Shown here piece by piece: positions 25,971-35,210 of a stretch of DNA of 35,210 nt. The DNA lies in NCBI GenBank assembly GCA_945860255.1, contig CAMAQI010000003.1, positions 1 through 35,210 of the forward strand. The letters are read 5' to 3'. The DNA comes from Methylacidiphilum caldifontis. GTDB lineage: Bacteria; Verrucomicrobiota; Verrucomicrobiia; Methylacidiphilales; CAMAQI01. Position 1 is the first letter of the stretch, and every line of letters starts with the position of its first letter. Below the pieces are notes generated by a model. It saw nothing but the letters and a program-made list of their open reading frames with translations, searched no databases and had not been told where the DNA came from. The position numbers and the translations under genes are program-made.

Positions 25971-27317
25971 ATGAAACAAGCAAATTTTGGCTCTCTATTG
26001 ACTCGGCGAGATTTTATGGCGCGTTCTGCACTTCTTGGAGCGGGGACACTTCTCACAAGCTCATGGGCTTTTGGAGAAACGCAAACGAAGCCCATCGCTG
26101 CTGCCTCTTCAAATGATATTCAAATTGCGATTGTGGGGGTAGGGGCTCAAGGGCGTATCTTGATGGATGCCTTGCTTCAAATTCCGAATATTCGCGTTCG
26201 GGCCGTCTGTGATATTTGGGATTATGCTCGAAAGTATGCCGTCAATAAACTGAAACAAGCAGGAATGGAGGCAACGGGGTATATTGACATCGAAGAGATG
26301 CTCCAAAAAGAAAAACTGGATGCGGTGGTGATTGCGACTCCTGATTTCTGGCATGCTCCGCATACCAATCTCTGTCTGAAGGCGGGGCTCCATGTTTATT
26401 GCGAAAAGATGATGTCCAACACCGTGGAAGGGGCCCGTTCGATGGTCCGTACCATGCGTGAGACGGGGAAGCTTTTACAGATTGGCCATCAACGTCGCAG
26501 TAACCCTCGTTATATGCATTCCCTTTTTAATTTGATTCAAAAAGGAAATCTTTTGGGGAAGATGACTTGTGCAAGTGCCCAGTGGAACCGTGCCGTAGCA
26601 GAGGATGTCGGCTTTCCGAAGGCTTACGAAATTCCAGCGGCGACATTGAGTCGATTTGGTTTCAAAGATATGCATCAATTTCGTAATTGGCGTTGGTTCC
26701 GTGATTTAAGCGGGGGGCCGATTTCTGATCTTGGGGCGCATCAGATCGATATTTTCAATTGGTATTTTGGGGTTCGTCCAAAAAGTCTTATGGCATCGGG
26801 GGGAACTGATTATTATCAAGGGCGAGAGCATTATGATAATGTGATGGTGGTTTATGAGTATCCACTGGCACATGGAACTGCACGGGCCTTTTATCAGGTA
26901 CAGACGACGACGAGCTCAGGGGGGGGATATTTTGAACTTTTTAATGGGGATCAAGGATCGCTGCAGATCTCTGAAAATCCTCGTTTAACGAAAGTTTATC
27001 GTGAGACAACCGCTCCTTCGTGGGAACCGCTTGTTGAAAAGCATTATCTTGCGAAGTCGGCTTATGTTGCCCCTTCTGCTGAGAAAGTCGATTCCCGGGA
27101 GAGTAAACCGCCAGAAGGGTTTGAGATTCCGGTTGTGTTGAATAAAAAACTTCATCAACCGCATCTTGAAAACTTTTTTGATGTTGTTCGGGGAAAAGGG
27201 CAGTTGACCTGTGCGGCAGATCATGCCTTTGAGAGTGAGGCCTCGATTTTTCCAGTGAATGCGGCGGTTGAGGCGCGAAAAGTGATCGATCTGACCCCAG
27301 AGATGTTTGCCGTTTAA
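25971..27317 (+). CDS. Gfo/Idh/MocA-family oxidoreductase with Tat signal
   Basis: 'TRRDFMARSALLGAGTLL' Tat motif; Rossmann 'IAIVGVGAQGRILMDALL'; 'CEKMMSNTVEGARSM'. In-frame ATG at 25971 after 'ggagg'. Confidence 0.92.
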   Translation: MKQANFGSLLTRRDFMARSALLGAGTLLTSSWAFGETQTKPIAAASSNDIQIAIVGVGAQGRILMDALLQIPNIRVRAVCDIWDYARKYAVNKLKQAGMEATGYIDIEEMLQKEKLDAVVIATPDFWHAPHTNLCLKAGLHVYCEKMMSNTVEGARSMVRTMRETGKLLQIGHQRRSNPRYMHSLFNLIQKGNLLGKMTCASAQWNRAVAEDVGFPKAYEIPAATLSRFGFKDMHQFRNWRWFRDLSGGPISDLGAHQIDIFNWYFGVRPKSLMASGGTDYYQGREHYDNVMVVYEYPLAHGTARAFYQVQTTTSSGGGYFELFNGDQGSLQISENPRLTKVYRETTAPSWEPLVEKHYLAKSAYVAPSAEKVDSRESKPPEGFEIPVVLNKKLHQPHLENFFDVVRGKGQLTCAADHAFESEASIFPVNAAVEARKVIDLTPEMFAV

Positions 27318-27338
27318 AATGATCATTTAAAATTATTT

Positions 27339-28373
27339 ATGAGACCCGTTACCTTATTTACCGGACAGTGGGCTGATTTGCCCCTGAAACAGCTCCTTAC
27401 TCATGTCAAAGCCCTTGGTTTTGATGGGGTCGAATTAGCCTGTTGGGGGGATCACTTTGACCCCATTCTCGCTCTTGAGAACAAAGAGTATATTCCTGAA
27501 CTTTGGAATTTACTTCAATCTCATGGCTTAACCTGTGTCTCGATTTCCTCCCATCTGATTGGGCAGGCGATCTGCGATCGGATTGATGAGCGACATCAAT
27601 CAATTCTTCCCTTGGAGATCTGGGGGGATGGGGAGCCTGAAGGGGTTCGACAACGTGCGGCGGAACGGATGAAAGTAACCGCGCGTGCCGCTCGGAAATT
27701 TTTCGATGCGGCGCCAGCCTCCCTCAAGCCAGAGCGGGTGGTAGTGAATGGGTTTACCGGTTCTTCGATCTGGCATTCATTGTACGCATTTCCTCCGCTT
27801 CCTGTTGGGTACTGGGAAAAGGGATATGAGGATTTTGCGAATCGCTTTCTTCCGATTCTCGATGTTTTCGAGGAAAATGATGTTTACTTTGCCCTCGAAG
27901 CCCATCCGACAGAGATTGCGTTCGATCTCGTCTCTGCAGAAAAATCGGTCCATGCGGTCAAGGGACATCGACGGTTTGGATTTAATTTTGATCCCTCTCA
28001 TTTTGGGTATCAAGGGGTGGACTATGTCCAGTTTATCTATCGATTTGCCGAGCGTATTTTCCATGCGCACATGAAAGATGTTTGGTGGAACAGTGGCAAT
28101 GGATCGGTCGGGGTTTTTGGAGGGCATCTTCCCTTTGGAGATCGTCGACGTCATTGGGATTTTCGCTCGTTAGGACGAGGCAATATCGATTTTGAAAAAA
28201 TTATCGTGGCACTCAATGATATTGGGTATCAAGGGCCGCTTTCTGTGGAGTGGGAGGATGGTCGTATGGATCGTTTTCACGGGGCCAAGGAATCGTGCGA
28301 GTTTGTTCGTCGACTTCAGTTTACGCCGAGTGACGCCGCCTTTGACTCCGCTTTTTCGAAGGAGGTCGCATGA
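27339..28373 (+). CDS. Sugar phosphate isomerase/epimerase (xylose isomerase-like TIM barrel)
   Basis: '[17 protein letters not shown]', '[13 protein letters not shown]', '[16 protein letters not shown]', 'HAHMKDVWW', 'LSVEWEDG' AP-endonuclease-2-like metal-site motifs. Confidence 0.9.
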   Translation: MRPVTLFTGQWADLPLKQLLTHVKALGFDGVELACWGDHFDPILALENKEYIPELWNLLQSHGLTCVSISSHLIGQAICDRIDERHQSILPLEIWGDGEPEGVRQRAAERMKVTARAARKFFDAAPASLKPERVVVNGFTGSSIWHSLYAFPPLPVGYWEKGYEDFANRFLPILDVFEENDVYFALEAHPTEIAFDLVSAEKSVHAVKGHRRFGFNFDPSHFGYQGVDYVQFIYRFAERIFHAHMKDVWWNSGNGSVGVFGGHLPFGDRRRHWDFRSLGRGNIDFEKIIVALNDIGYQGPLSVEWEDGRMDRFHGAKESCEFVRRLQFTPSDAAFDSAFSKEVA

Positions 28374-29527
28374 GTCGAAAGATTCGAATGGGGATGATTG
28401 GCGGGGGGGAGGGATCATTTATTGGAGCCGTGCATCGGATGGCGGCAAATTTGGATGGTCAAATTGAATTGGTTGCGGGCTGTTTTTCGTCGCAGAAAGA
28501 GCGAAACAAGATCTCCGGGAAGCAATTATTCATTGAGCCACGACGGATTTATTCTGACTTTGAATCGATGGCGAAAGGGGAGGCAACATTGCCTGAAGGA
28601 GAACGAATTGACTTTGTCTCAATCGTCACTCCAAATCATTTACATTACACCCCTGCGATGGCTTTTTTGAAAGAAGGATTTCATGTGGTTTGTGATAAGC
28701 CGATGACCTTCACATTAAAAGAGGCCTTAGAATTACGGAAGGCGGCACAGAAATCAAAAAAACTTTTCATGCTCACGCATAATTACAGTGGGTATCCGAT
28801 GATTCAAGAGGCCCGAGAGCAGGTTAAAAAAGGAGCCCTAGGGAAGATCCTAAAAATTGTCGTTGAGTATTCACAGGGGTGGCTGTTAAAGCGGATTGAG
28901 CGTGAAGGACAAAAGCAGGCGGTTTGGCGTACCGATCCTAAAAAAGCCGGAATTTCATGCTGTATTGGAGATATCGGGACACACGGCGAACATCTTGCAC
29001 GATTTGTGACCGGCTTGGAAATCGAGAGTCTTTGTGCCGATTTAACGACCTTTATTAAGGGACGACCTCTTGAAGATGATGGGAATGTACTCCTGCGTTA
29101 CAAGGGAGGAGCAAAGGGGGTCTTGATTTCATCGCAGATTATGGCCGGGGAAGAGAATAACTTAGTACTTCGAGTCTACGGCGAAAAAGCCTCATTAGAA
29201 TGGCATCAAGAACATCCCAATGAGTTGAGTTTGAAATTTTTGGATCAGCCGCGACAAATTCTTCGTCGAGGAAATAGTTACATCGGTGATGTCGCAAAAG
29301 ATTACACGCGGATTCCGTTTGGGCATCCGGAGGCCTTCTTAGAGGCGTTTGCGAATCTATATCAATCGATGGTACGAGCCATACGGCATCGGGAATCGAC
29401 CTCCGACCCCACCCTTCTTCGAGATTTTCCCGGAGTTGAAGATGGAGTAAAGGGGATGGCTTTTGTGGAGACAGTGGTACGGAGTTCAAAAAGTTCTCAA
29501 AAATGGACGAAACTGACAAAGTCTTGA
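28370..29527 (+). CDS. Gfo/Idh/MocA-family oxidoreductase
   Basis: '[22 protein letters not shown]', '[34 protein letters not shown]'; ATGA overlap with the upstream isomerase. Confidence 0.93.
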   Translation: MSRKIRMGMIGGGEGSFIGAVHRMAANLDGQIELVAGCFSSQKERNKISGKQLFIEPRRIYSDFESMAKGEATLPEGERIDFVSIVTPNHLHYTPAMAFLKEGFHVVCDKPMTFTLKEALELRKAAQKSKKLFMLTHNYSGYPMIQEAREQVKKGALGKILKIVVEYSQGWLLKRIEREGQKQAVWRTDPKKAGISCCIGDIGTHGEHLARFVTGLEIESLCADLTTFIKGRPLEDDGNVLLRYKGGAKGVLISSQIMAGEENNLVLRVYGEKASLEWHQEHPNELSLKFLDQPRQILRRGNSYIGDVAKDYTRIPFGHPEAFLEAFANLYQSMVRAIRHRESTSDPTLLRDFPGVEDGVKGMAFVETVVRSSKSSQKWTKLTKS

Positions 29528-29563
29528 ATCTTTTAAAAATCAAGATAACCTAAGGAAAAGCGA

Positions 29564-30220
29564 ATGAAAAAAATATCAATGCAAGTTAAATTAATCGTTC
29601 CCCTCTTGGCTCTCATTTTTTACCCGCTTCAGGCAGCAGAGGCACCTGTTTCGATCTCATTTCCACCCCCGAAGATTATTGGGACTCCTGTTCCGATTAA
29701 GGTTCCGAATTTGGAAAAACCGGGAAAACAGCCAACGATTATAGCTCCTGCGGGAACCGTTAACCTTGCCGCAAACAAGAAAGTGACTTCGAGTGATGCC
29801 GCCCCGATCATTGGTGATCTTTCCTGTGTTACTGATGGCGATAAACTTTCCGATGATGGTTATTTTGTGGAGCTGGCGGAGGGAAAGCAATGGGTTCAGA
29901 TTGATCTCGGGAAAAGTTCTCCGCTTTATGGAATCGTTCTTTGGCATTATCATGGACAGCAGCGCGTCTATTTTAACGTTGTGGTTCAAGTATCAGACGA
30001 CGAAGATTTTTTGACCAACGTCAAAACGGTTTTTAACAACGATCGCGATAATTCCTTAGGCCTCGGCGCCGGAACGAATCTTTCCTATATCGATACAAAT
30101 GAAGGAAAAGTTATTCCGTTGAATAAAATTTCAGGGCGTTACGTTCGACTTTTTAGCAAAGGCAACACCTCGAATGCGGCCAATCACTATATTGAAGTTG
30201 AGGTATACGGAACTCCATAA
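29564..30220 (+). CDS. Secreted F5/8 type C (discoidin-like) domain protein
   Basis: Signal peptide 'VKLIVPLLALIFYPLQAAEA'; 'NLAANKKVTSSD...CVTDGDKLSDDGYFVELAEGKQWVQIDLGKSSPLYGIVLWHYH' and C-terminal 'GRYVRLFSKGNT..NHYIEVEVYG'. Confidence 0.8.
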   Translation: MKKISMQVKLIVPLLALIFYPLQAAEAPVSISFPPPKIIGTPVPIKVPNLEKPGKQPTIIAPAGTVNLAANKKVTSSDAAPIIGDLSCVTDGDKLSDDGYFVELAEGKQWVQIDLGKSSPLYGIVLWHYHGQQRVYFNVVVQVSDDEDFLTNVKTVFNNDRDNSLGLGAGTNLSYIDTNEGKVIPLNKISGRYVRLFSKGNTSNAANHYIEVEVYGTP

Positions 30221-30265
30221 TTCAGAGAAGCGATTTAGAAATAGAAGCGCCTATCCGTTAATCTT

Positions 30266-31162
30266 ATGAAGTCACATCGTTTTGAACATCAAGCGATGGC
30301 GACAGTATTTGAGATCTGGATCAATTCAGAAGATCAGGCCTATGCGAAGCAGGCGGCATTGGAGGCCAAGAGGCTTATCGATGAAATTGAGTCGGAGCTG
30401 AGCTTTTATCGCGAGGAAAGTGACATTAGTCGTATTAATGCGTTGCAGCTGGGGGAAACGATTTTCATTGGAGAGCATACAAGACGTTCTCTCCTCCTTT
30501 CTCTTGAGCTTTGTCAAGAAACGCAAGGGGCCTTTGATCCGAATGTCGGGCATTCGATGAAAGTGATTAAAGATGAAAAGGGGAATGCTTCCCATTGGTC
30601 TGAGTGGTTTACTTTAAAAAAGAGATCTGCGGTCGAGTCGAAAGGACTACTAATATTTGATGAATCCAAGCGGAGTGTCGAACTTGGAAGTGAACTTCCT
30701 GTTGCCTTTGATCTTGGGGCGATTGGGAAAGGGTATGCTCTTGATCGACTGGCGTTATTGTTGAAGGAGTGGGAGTTGTCTCGTTTTCTTCTTTCTGGGG
30801 GAGGAAGTAGTCTTCTTGCCGGAGCCTCCCCAGAGGGAGAAGTGGGGTGGCAGGTGGCGCTGGGGAAAAAAGAATATGAAATCTCCGAGAGGTCACTTGG
30901 TGCCTCGGGGATTCAGCTCAAGGGAGCCCATATTATTGATCCCCGGAGTGGATTGCCAACGGCACGATTTAGAGCTTGGGCATTTGCAAAAAGTGCGGCA
31001 CGAAGTGACGCCCTTTCAACCGCAGCGATGCTCTTGCCTCTTAATTGGTTTCAAGATCGAATCGACTCCTCATCTGAGGAGCTCTTTTGTATTCAAGAAA
31101 CAGAGCAAAGCGAACCGCTGTTTTTTGGGGCTTTCCCAAACGAAAAGAGCTTCGTAGAATAG
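30266..31162 (+). CDS. apbE: FAD:protein FMN transferase
   Basis: 'FEHQAMATVFEIWI', 'FDPNVGHSMKV', 'DLGAIGKGYALDRL', 'LLSGGGSSLLAG', 'GAHIIDPRSGLPT', 'ARSDALSTAAMLL' ApbE motifs. Confidence 0.92.
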   Translation: MKSHRFEHQAMATVFEIWINSEDQAYAKQAALEAKRLIDEIESELSFYREESDISRINALQLGETIFIGEHTRRSLLLSLELCQETQGAFDPNVGHSMKVIKDEKGNASHWSEWFTLKKRSAVESKGLLIFDESKRSVELGSELPVAFDLGAIGKGYALDRLALLLKEWELSRFLLSGGGSSLLAGASPEGEVGWQVALGKKEYEISERSLGASGIQLKGAHIIDPRSGLPTARFRAWAFAKSAARSDALSTAAMLLPLNWFQDRIDSSSEELFCIQETEQSEPLFFGAFPNEKSFVE

Positions 31163-31170
31163 AAATCATT

Positions 31171-31962
31171 ATGGCAAAGATCAACTCCACGATCTCTTCT
31201 TTGGGTCAGATCTCCGATCAGCTTCTTTTTTCACTGGAATTTAAATCCTTTCCGATCTCCTCGGAGCTTGTTTTTCAATTAATGAATCTGCTTAAGGACG
31301 TTCATTTTTTCGTTAAAAATTGTGAAGGAAAGTTTATTGCGGTGAATCGGGCATTTCAGCTCAATGCGGTGGGCTCTGAGGAACGGTCAATGCTCGGAAA
31401 AATCGATGAAGACTTTTTTCCGATTGATCTGGCAAGTAAATTTATGGAGGACGATCAAACGGTTTTAAAAAGCGGAATGCCGTTGCTTCATCGGATCGAA
31501 TTGATTCCCCATACCGATCTTTCGGTTTATTGGTATGAAACAAACAAGTTTCCTGTTTTTGATTCTGAGCGGCGTGTTGTTGGGCTTGTGGGGACGACCC
31601 ATCAGATCTCGGAGAGCCATCAGGGAATTACCTCCTCTTCTGAAATAAATAAGGCACTTTCCTATCTTCGGAATAATTTTTCTCGAAGAATTGAGTTAGA
31701 AGAAGTTGCGGAGTATTCGGGGTTAGAGTCTCGGACATTGAATCGGCGTTTTACTCGACTCTTTCAGTTGACTCCGATTCAATTTCTTCGAAAAATCCGA
31801 TTAAATGCCGTTTGCCAGCTCTTGATTCGAACGGATAAGAGTATTTCAGAAATTACCTATGACACCGGATTTTGTGATCAAAGTCATCTGAATCGCGATT
31901 TTCTCAAAAAAATTAAAATGACCCCATTTCAGTATCGAAAAAAATATAAACATGATTTTTAG
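31171..31962 (+). CDS. PAS-domain AraC-family transcriptional regulator
   Basis: PAS-like 'LKDVHFFVKNCEGKFIAVNRAFQL' and C-terminal HTH_18 'EVAEYSGLESRTLNRRFTRLFQLTPIQFLRKIRLNAVCQLLIRTDKSISEITYDTGFCDQSHLNRDFLKKIKMTPFQYRKKY'. Confidence 0.92.
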   Translation: MAKINSTISSLGQISDQLLFSLEFKSFPISSELVFQLMNLLKDVHFFVKNCEGKFIAVNRAFQLNAVGSEERSMLGKIDEDFFPIDLASKFMEDDQTVLKSGMPLLHRIELIPHTDLSVYWYETNKFPVFDSERRVVGLVGTTHQISESHQGITSSSEINKALSYLRNNFSRRIELEEVAEYSGLESRTLNRRFTRLFQLTPIQFLRKIRLNAVCQLLIRTDKSISEITYDTGFCDQSHLNRDFLKKIKMTPFQYRKKYKHDF

Positions 31963-31963
31963 G

Positions 31964-33409
31964 ATGAAGAAAGGAACCCTATTAGTTTCCTGTTTATTTA
32001 TTGCGCTCCTTGTTTTGATAAGTTTTTCTTTTCGATCAGATCTCTCTTACAAAATCCCCTTTCACACCGATGAATCGACCCAAGCGTGGATTCTCCAGGA
32101 GGGAATGAAATTAGGGTATATCAAATATGATCCGCTGCATCATCATGGTCCAGCACCTCTGTATCTTAGGCAACTTTTTTTGGGTTTTCAGCAAAGTTCC
32201 GATTGGGGGGAATGGACGGAGCCCGGGCTTCGTCGGTCGGGAATCTATTGTTCGATTTTAACGCTTGTCCTTTTTTTTGTGATGCTTGTTCGCTATTCCG
32301 TATATTCTGCCCTTTTGACAGGGCTTCTTTTTGCCTTTCATCCCTATTTGATTTATTATCACACCCAAGCGATTCATGAGCCTATTTTTGTTTTTTTTGG
32401 AATTGCTCTCTTAAGTTCTCTTCATTATGCAAAACTGAAATCGAGTTTTATCCTGCTGCTTGTTGCTGGAATTTTTGCGGGACTTTTTCAATCGAGCAAG
32501 GAGACGTGGGTTCTCCTTCCTGTTTGTGCTTTTTTTGCTTGGGGGGTGAATGGGTCGCTGCGTTCTTTTTTGCCCCTTTTTATCGAGGCCAATCGTGCAA
32601 TTTACTTTTTTTTGGGGGCGATATTGATCTCTGTTCTTCTCTATTCCGGTTTTTTTCAAGATCTTCACGGAATTTTCAATTCTTGGGCCACTTTTTGGAG
32701 TTATCAAACGGAAGAAGGACATACGAAGCCGTTTTTTTGGTATTTCCAGTCACTCTTTGGATTATTCCCCTTAAATCTCCCGTTGCTGCTCTGCTCACTT
32801 GTTTGGGTCATTCCGTGGATTCCATTAAAAAATAAATCGGCGGTTCCTTGCTGGGTTTGCGTGTGGAAGTGGATCGCTCTTTTTCAGCTCATCAGCTATT
32901 CGTTGATTCCGTATAAAACTCCGTGGCTTCTTTTGTTGGCCTGGACCTTGATCATTCCTGCTGCGGGGTGTCAGCTTGACTTGTTTTTACGCTCTTCGTA
33001 TTGGCATAAACGACTCGGTATTTTAATGATCTTGTTGCTTGGAATCGGGTTTTACGTTCTTCAATGGAACCCATTAAGTGCCTCTCTCTATCCCTATTCT
33101 TATTCTGCGACTTCGACAGAGATTCACGGAGTTCTTGAGTTCGTCAGAAAAAAACAAAGATCTGTTCATCGGGAGATTCGAATAGCCGTCGAAGGGGATT
33201 CGTATTGGCCGCTTCCTTGGTATCTCAGGGGATATCCTTCCGTTGGGTATTTTGAACATGAAGCCCCCGAAGGGTTCGATTATATTATGAGCGTAGAACC
33301 GCAATTGACAAAGGAGTCGAGATTAGATCAATGGGAGTTGCGAGAAAATATTGCGGTGACATTGATCGATTGTGCGGTCCCGACGCAAATGATTGATCAG
33401 AAACAATAA
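31964..33409 (+). CDS. Polytopic glycosyltransferase-like protein (Agl23/ArnT-like, TIGR03663-type)
   Basis: 'FHTDESTQAWILQEGMKLGYIKYDPLHHHGPAPLYL' and 'FAFHPYLIYYHTQAIHEPIFVFFG' GT-C-like motifs; many TMs. ATG at 31964 (31952 also possible). Confidence 0.75.
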   Translation: MKKGTLLVSCLFIALLVLISFSFRSDLSYKIPFHTDESTQAWILQEGMKLGYIKYDPLHHHGPAPLYLRQLFLGFQQSSDWGEWTEPGLRRSGIYCSILTLVLFFVMLVRYSVYSALLTGLLFAFHPYLIYYHTQAIHEPIFVFFGIALLSSLHYAKLKSSFILLLVAGIFAGLFQSSKETWVLLPVCAFFAWGVNGSLRSFLPLFIEANRAIYFFLGAILISVLLYSGFFQDLHGIFNSWATFWSYQTEEGHTKPFFWYFQSLFGLFPLNLPLLLCSLVWVIPWIPLKNKSAVPCWVCVWKWIALFQLISYSLIPYKTPWLLLLAWTLIIPAAGCQLDLFLRSSYWHKRLGILMILLLGIGFYVLQWNPLSASLYPYSYSATSTEIHGVLEFVRKKQRSVHREIRIAVEGDSYWPLPWYLRGYPSVGYFEHEAPEGFDYIMSVEPQLTKESRLDQWELRENIAVTLIDCAVPTQMIDQKQ

Positions 33410-33599
33410 ATTATTTCCGCTTCCAGCGTCGAGTGCTTCTCGTTTTACGAGCCTTTTCCCCGTAGCCCGAGGCACAGCTCCGAAAGCATTCGGTGGTGCC
33501 CCTCCAGTTTTTCATCACCAGTTTGGTTGCAGAGTTTACGAGGCGAAGTAGTTTCTCATTCAAGAAATGGGTTGAATGAAAGGGGGAACAAGGCCTCTG

Positions 33600-35210
33600 T
33601 TAAGGAGCAGGAATGAGCTCGATTGTTTTCTCCATATCCTCTCCGTCACGAAGGATCAGATTTTCTTCGTAAGATAATTTTCCGTCGATAAAAAGTTGAA
33701 TTCGCTGTTCTCCAGAAGAGAGCGTCAGATCGCGCCGACCGTTCTGGAGCGAGTGAGTGATATCGTTTATCCGTAGCCTTAATCCTGTACGTAGTGGCTT
33801 CACCTGAATTCTGAGGATACCTGAGGAGACGCTGAGCTCGGAGATGTTTTCGGTTGATCCCTCTACTTGGATACGTCGAGACTCACGAATATCCCCTCTT
33901 GAATCAGAGAAGATAGCCTCGTGATATCCGATCGGAAGGAAAAATCGATACGGGATGAGGCGTTTACTGGAGTTATTAATCGAGACAAAGAGATCTTCCG
34001 CATTGGCTTCGAAACGAATGGCAACCCAAGGAGAACTTAAGACGACGGTCTCATTCCGCTGAGCGATCATTTGAGGGAAGCTAAACTCCGGTTGGCCTTC
34101 TTGCGTGATCGAGAATCGGTGGATTCCTTTCGACAGATAGAGGCCCTCGAGTTCCGGGGGAATCGGAATACGGTCGACCTTGAGTAGATAGGCTTTTGGG
34201 TCTAACGAGTTTTGGCGTGTGGAATCGAGCACTTGAATGCGAACGAAAGGGTTTGAAAAGAGACTATTTTGAGAGACCGATTGGTACTGTTTTCCATTCC
34301 AAAGAATCCGATGGAGCGCGGCTCGGTTTCCTTGTCGTAATAGGAGAAAGAGGGGTTGGTTTTGGGTTGAGAGTTCGGCATTTCCTTTTCCTTCTTGAAG
34401 GAGATCCCCATTGTCGCGAAAGAGGCTCCAAGTGACGCTTGAGTTCGTGGTATTAATATCGAGTTGACTGCTGATAAGGATTTGACCTGAGGGTCGCAAG
34501 AAATAGATAATCAACAAAAGGAGCGTTGTGGCCACGAGGATGGAGCCCCATTTGACGAGAATCGCTTTGCGGTTTCTTTTAACATAGCCTTCGATGAGAG
34601 TGAGAAGGCGTGAGGCTTCGACTTCGTAGTCACTTCCTGAGAGCTGATCGTTATGAAGAGTTTCTCTAATTTCTTCGCAAAATTCTGAAATGGCACTCCA
34701 ATCCAGTTTTTGAAGATCCATTTCTTGGAGCTTCGTGAGAACCGCCTGGATTTGAACGAGCCGTTGGTTGATTTTGGCAACGAGATCGAGTACTTCTCGC
34801 TGCTCATTGATACGAAAGTGAGGAGGAATAGACTTAATTGCCTCCATTGCCTTCAGGTGATTTCCTGCCACCGCCATCGCTCTGGCTTGTTGGACAGAGA
34901 GTTGGAGGTTGCTGTTTTTTTTGCGAAGCTCTTCGACTGCTTTTTCCGAAGTGAGAAGTTGATGACGTAAGACCGTCGTGCAGGAGTTTGGATCTGTGAG
35001 GAGGGTTGCGGTGAGTCGGATATCAGGCAGGTTGACGCTAGGGCTTTGAAGTTTTCGAATTGCAGAAATCTTTAAAAGAAGGATTATAGAATTTAAATCA
35101 CGAGGCCAGACGAACGGATCGGCTCCGATGGGGGATTGATCGGAGGCAAAGGCAGAGATGGCGGAGTCGAATTTTTTTTGGTATTCTTGAATCTCACGGC
35201 TGAGAAAATC
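33600..35210 (-). CDS. Single-TM protein with C-terminal PEGA-like region; N-terminus outside the window (partial)
   Basis: The ORF track starts at the Met at 34877, but hand translation upstream stays open for 111 codons to the edge ('DFLSREIQEYQKKFDSAISAFASDQSPIGADPFVWPRDLNSIILLLKIS...'). TM 'GSILVATTLLLLIIYFL'; C-terminal 'GILRIQVKPLRTGLRLRINDITHSLQNGRRDLTLSSGEQRIQLFIDGKL'. Confidence 0.75.
   Translation of the reverse strand, partial: DFLSREIQEYQKKFDSAISAFASDQSPIGADPFVWPRDLNSIILLLKISAIRKLQSPSVNLPDIRLTATLLTDPNSCTTVLRHQLLTSEKAVEELRKKNSNLQLSVQQARAMAVAGNHLKAMEAIKSIPPHFRINEQREVLDLVAKINQRLVQIQAVLTKLQEMDLQKLDWSAISEFCEEIRETLHNDQLSGSDYEVEASRLLTLIEGYVKRNRKAILVKWGSILVATTLLLLIIYFLRPSGQILISSQLDINTTNSSVTWSLFRDNGDLLQEGKGNAELSTQNQPLFLLLRQGNRAALHRILWNGKQYQSVSQNSLFSNPFVRIQVLDSTRQNSLDPKAYLLKVDRIPIPPELEGLYLSKGIHRFSITQEGQPEFSFPQMIAQRNETVVLSSPWVAIRFEANAEDLFVSINNSSKRLIPYRFFLPIGYHEAIFSDSRGDIRESRRIQVEGSTENISELSVSSGILRIQVKPLRTGLRLRINDITHSLQNGRRDLTLSSGEQRIQLFIDGKLSYEENLILRDGEDMEKTIELIPAP

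Noticed and set aside
1-35210. CRISPR arrays, tRNA/rRNA genes, integrases, transposases
   Set aside because: No spaced repeat array, tRNA-like cloverleaf, rRNA core sequence or transposase/integrase motif was recognised by reading; a tool scan (tRNAscan-SE, minced, ISfinder) would be needed to exclude them formally.

Overview
The window looks like a bacterial chromosome segment; gene content and style suggest a Verrucomicrobia/Lentisphaerae/Planctomycetes-type genome, but taxonomy is inference only. From left to right it carries: (1) the C-terminal end of an ActP-like sodium:solute symporter, then glpX and hisI; (2) a small defence island with a FitA/VapB-VapC toxin-antitoxin pair followed by a complete type I Zorya anti-phage operon (zorA-zorB-zorC-zorD, about 3.1-11.4 kb); (3) a 10-gene respiratory operon encoding Alternative Complex III (actABCDEF), a small membrane protein and CcoN/CcoO/CcoP-like subunits (11.75-22.8 kb); (4) an L,D-transpeptidase, an endonuclease/exonuclease/phosphatase protein and a DoxX-like protein; (5) a run of Gfo/Idh/MocA oxidoreductases, a sugar isomerase, a discoidin-domain protein, ApbE, an AraC regulator and an Agl23/ArnT-like glycosyltransferase; (6) a minus-strand PEGA-like membrane protein that runs off the right edge. 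The most striking observation is that the CcoN-like subunit of the ACIII operon has only four His residues and appears to lack all canonical heme b, heme b3 and CuB ligands. It is also Cys-rich, and its CcoO partner has His where the axial Met is expected. This looks like a non-catalytic 'pseudo-cbb3' module coupled to ACIII. The ZorC protein also carries an apparent tandem C-terminal duplication of a 'G-x-h-W ... LGFxWS' module. No tRNA, rRNA, CRISPR array or transposase was recognised.
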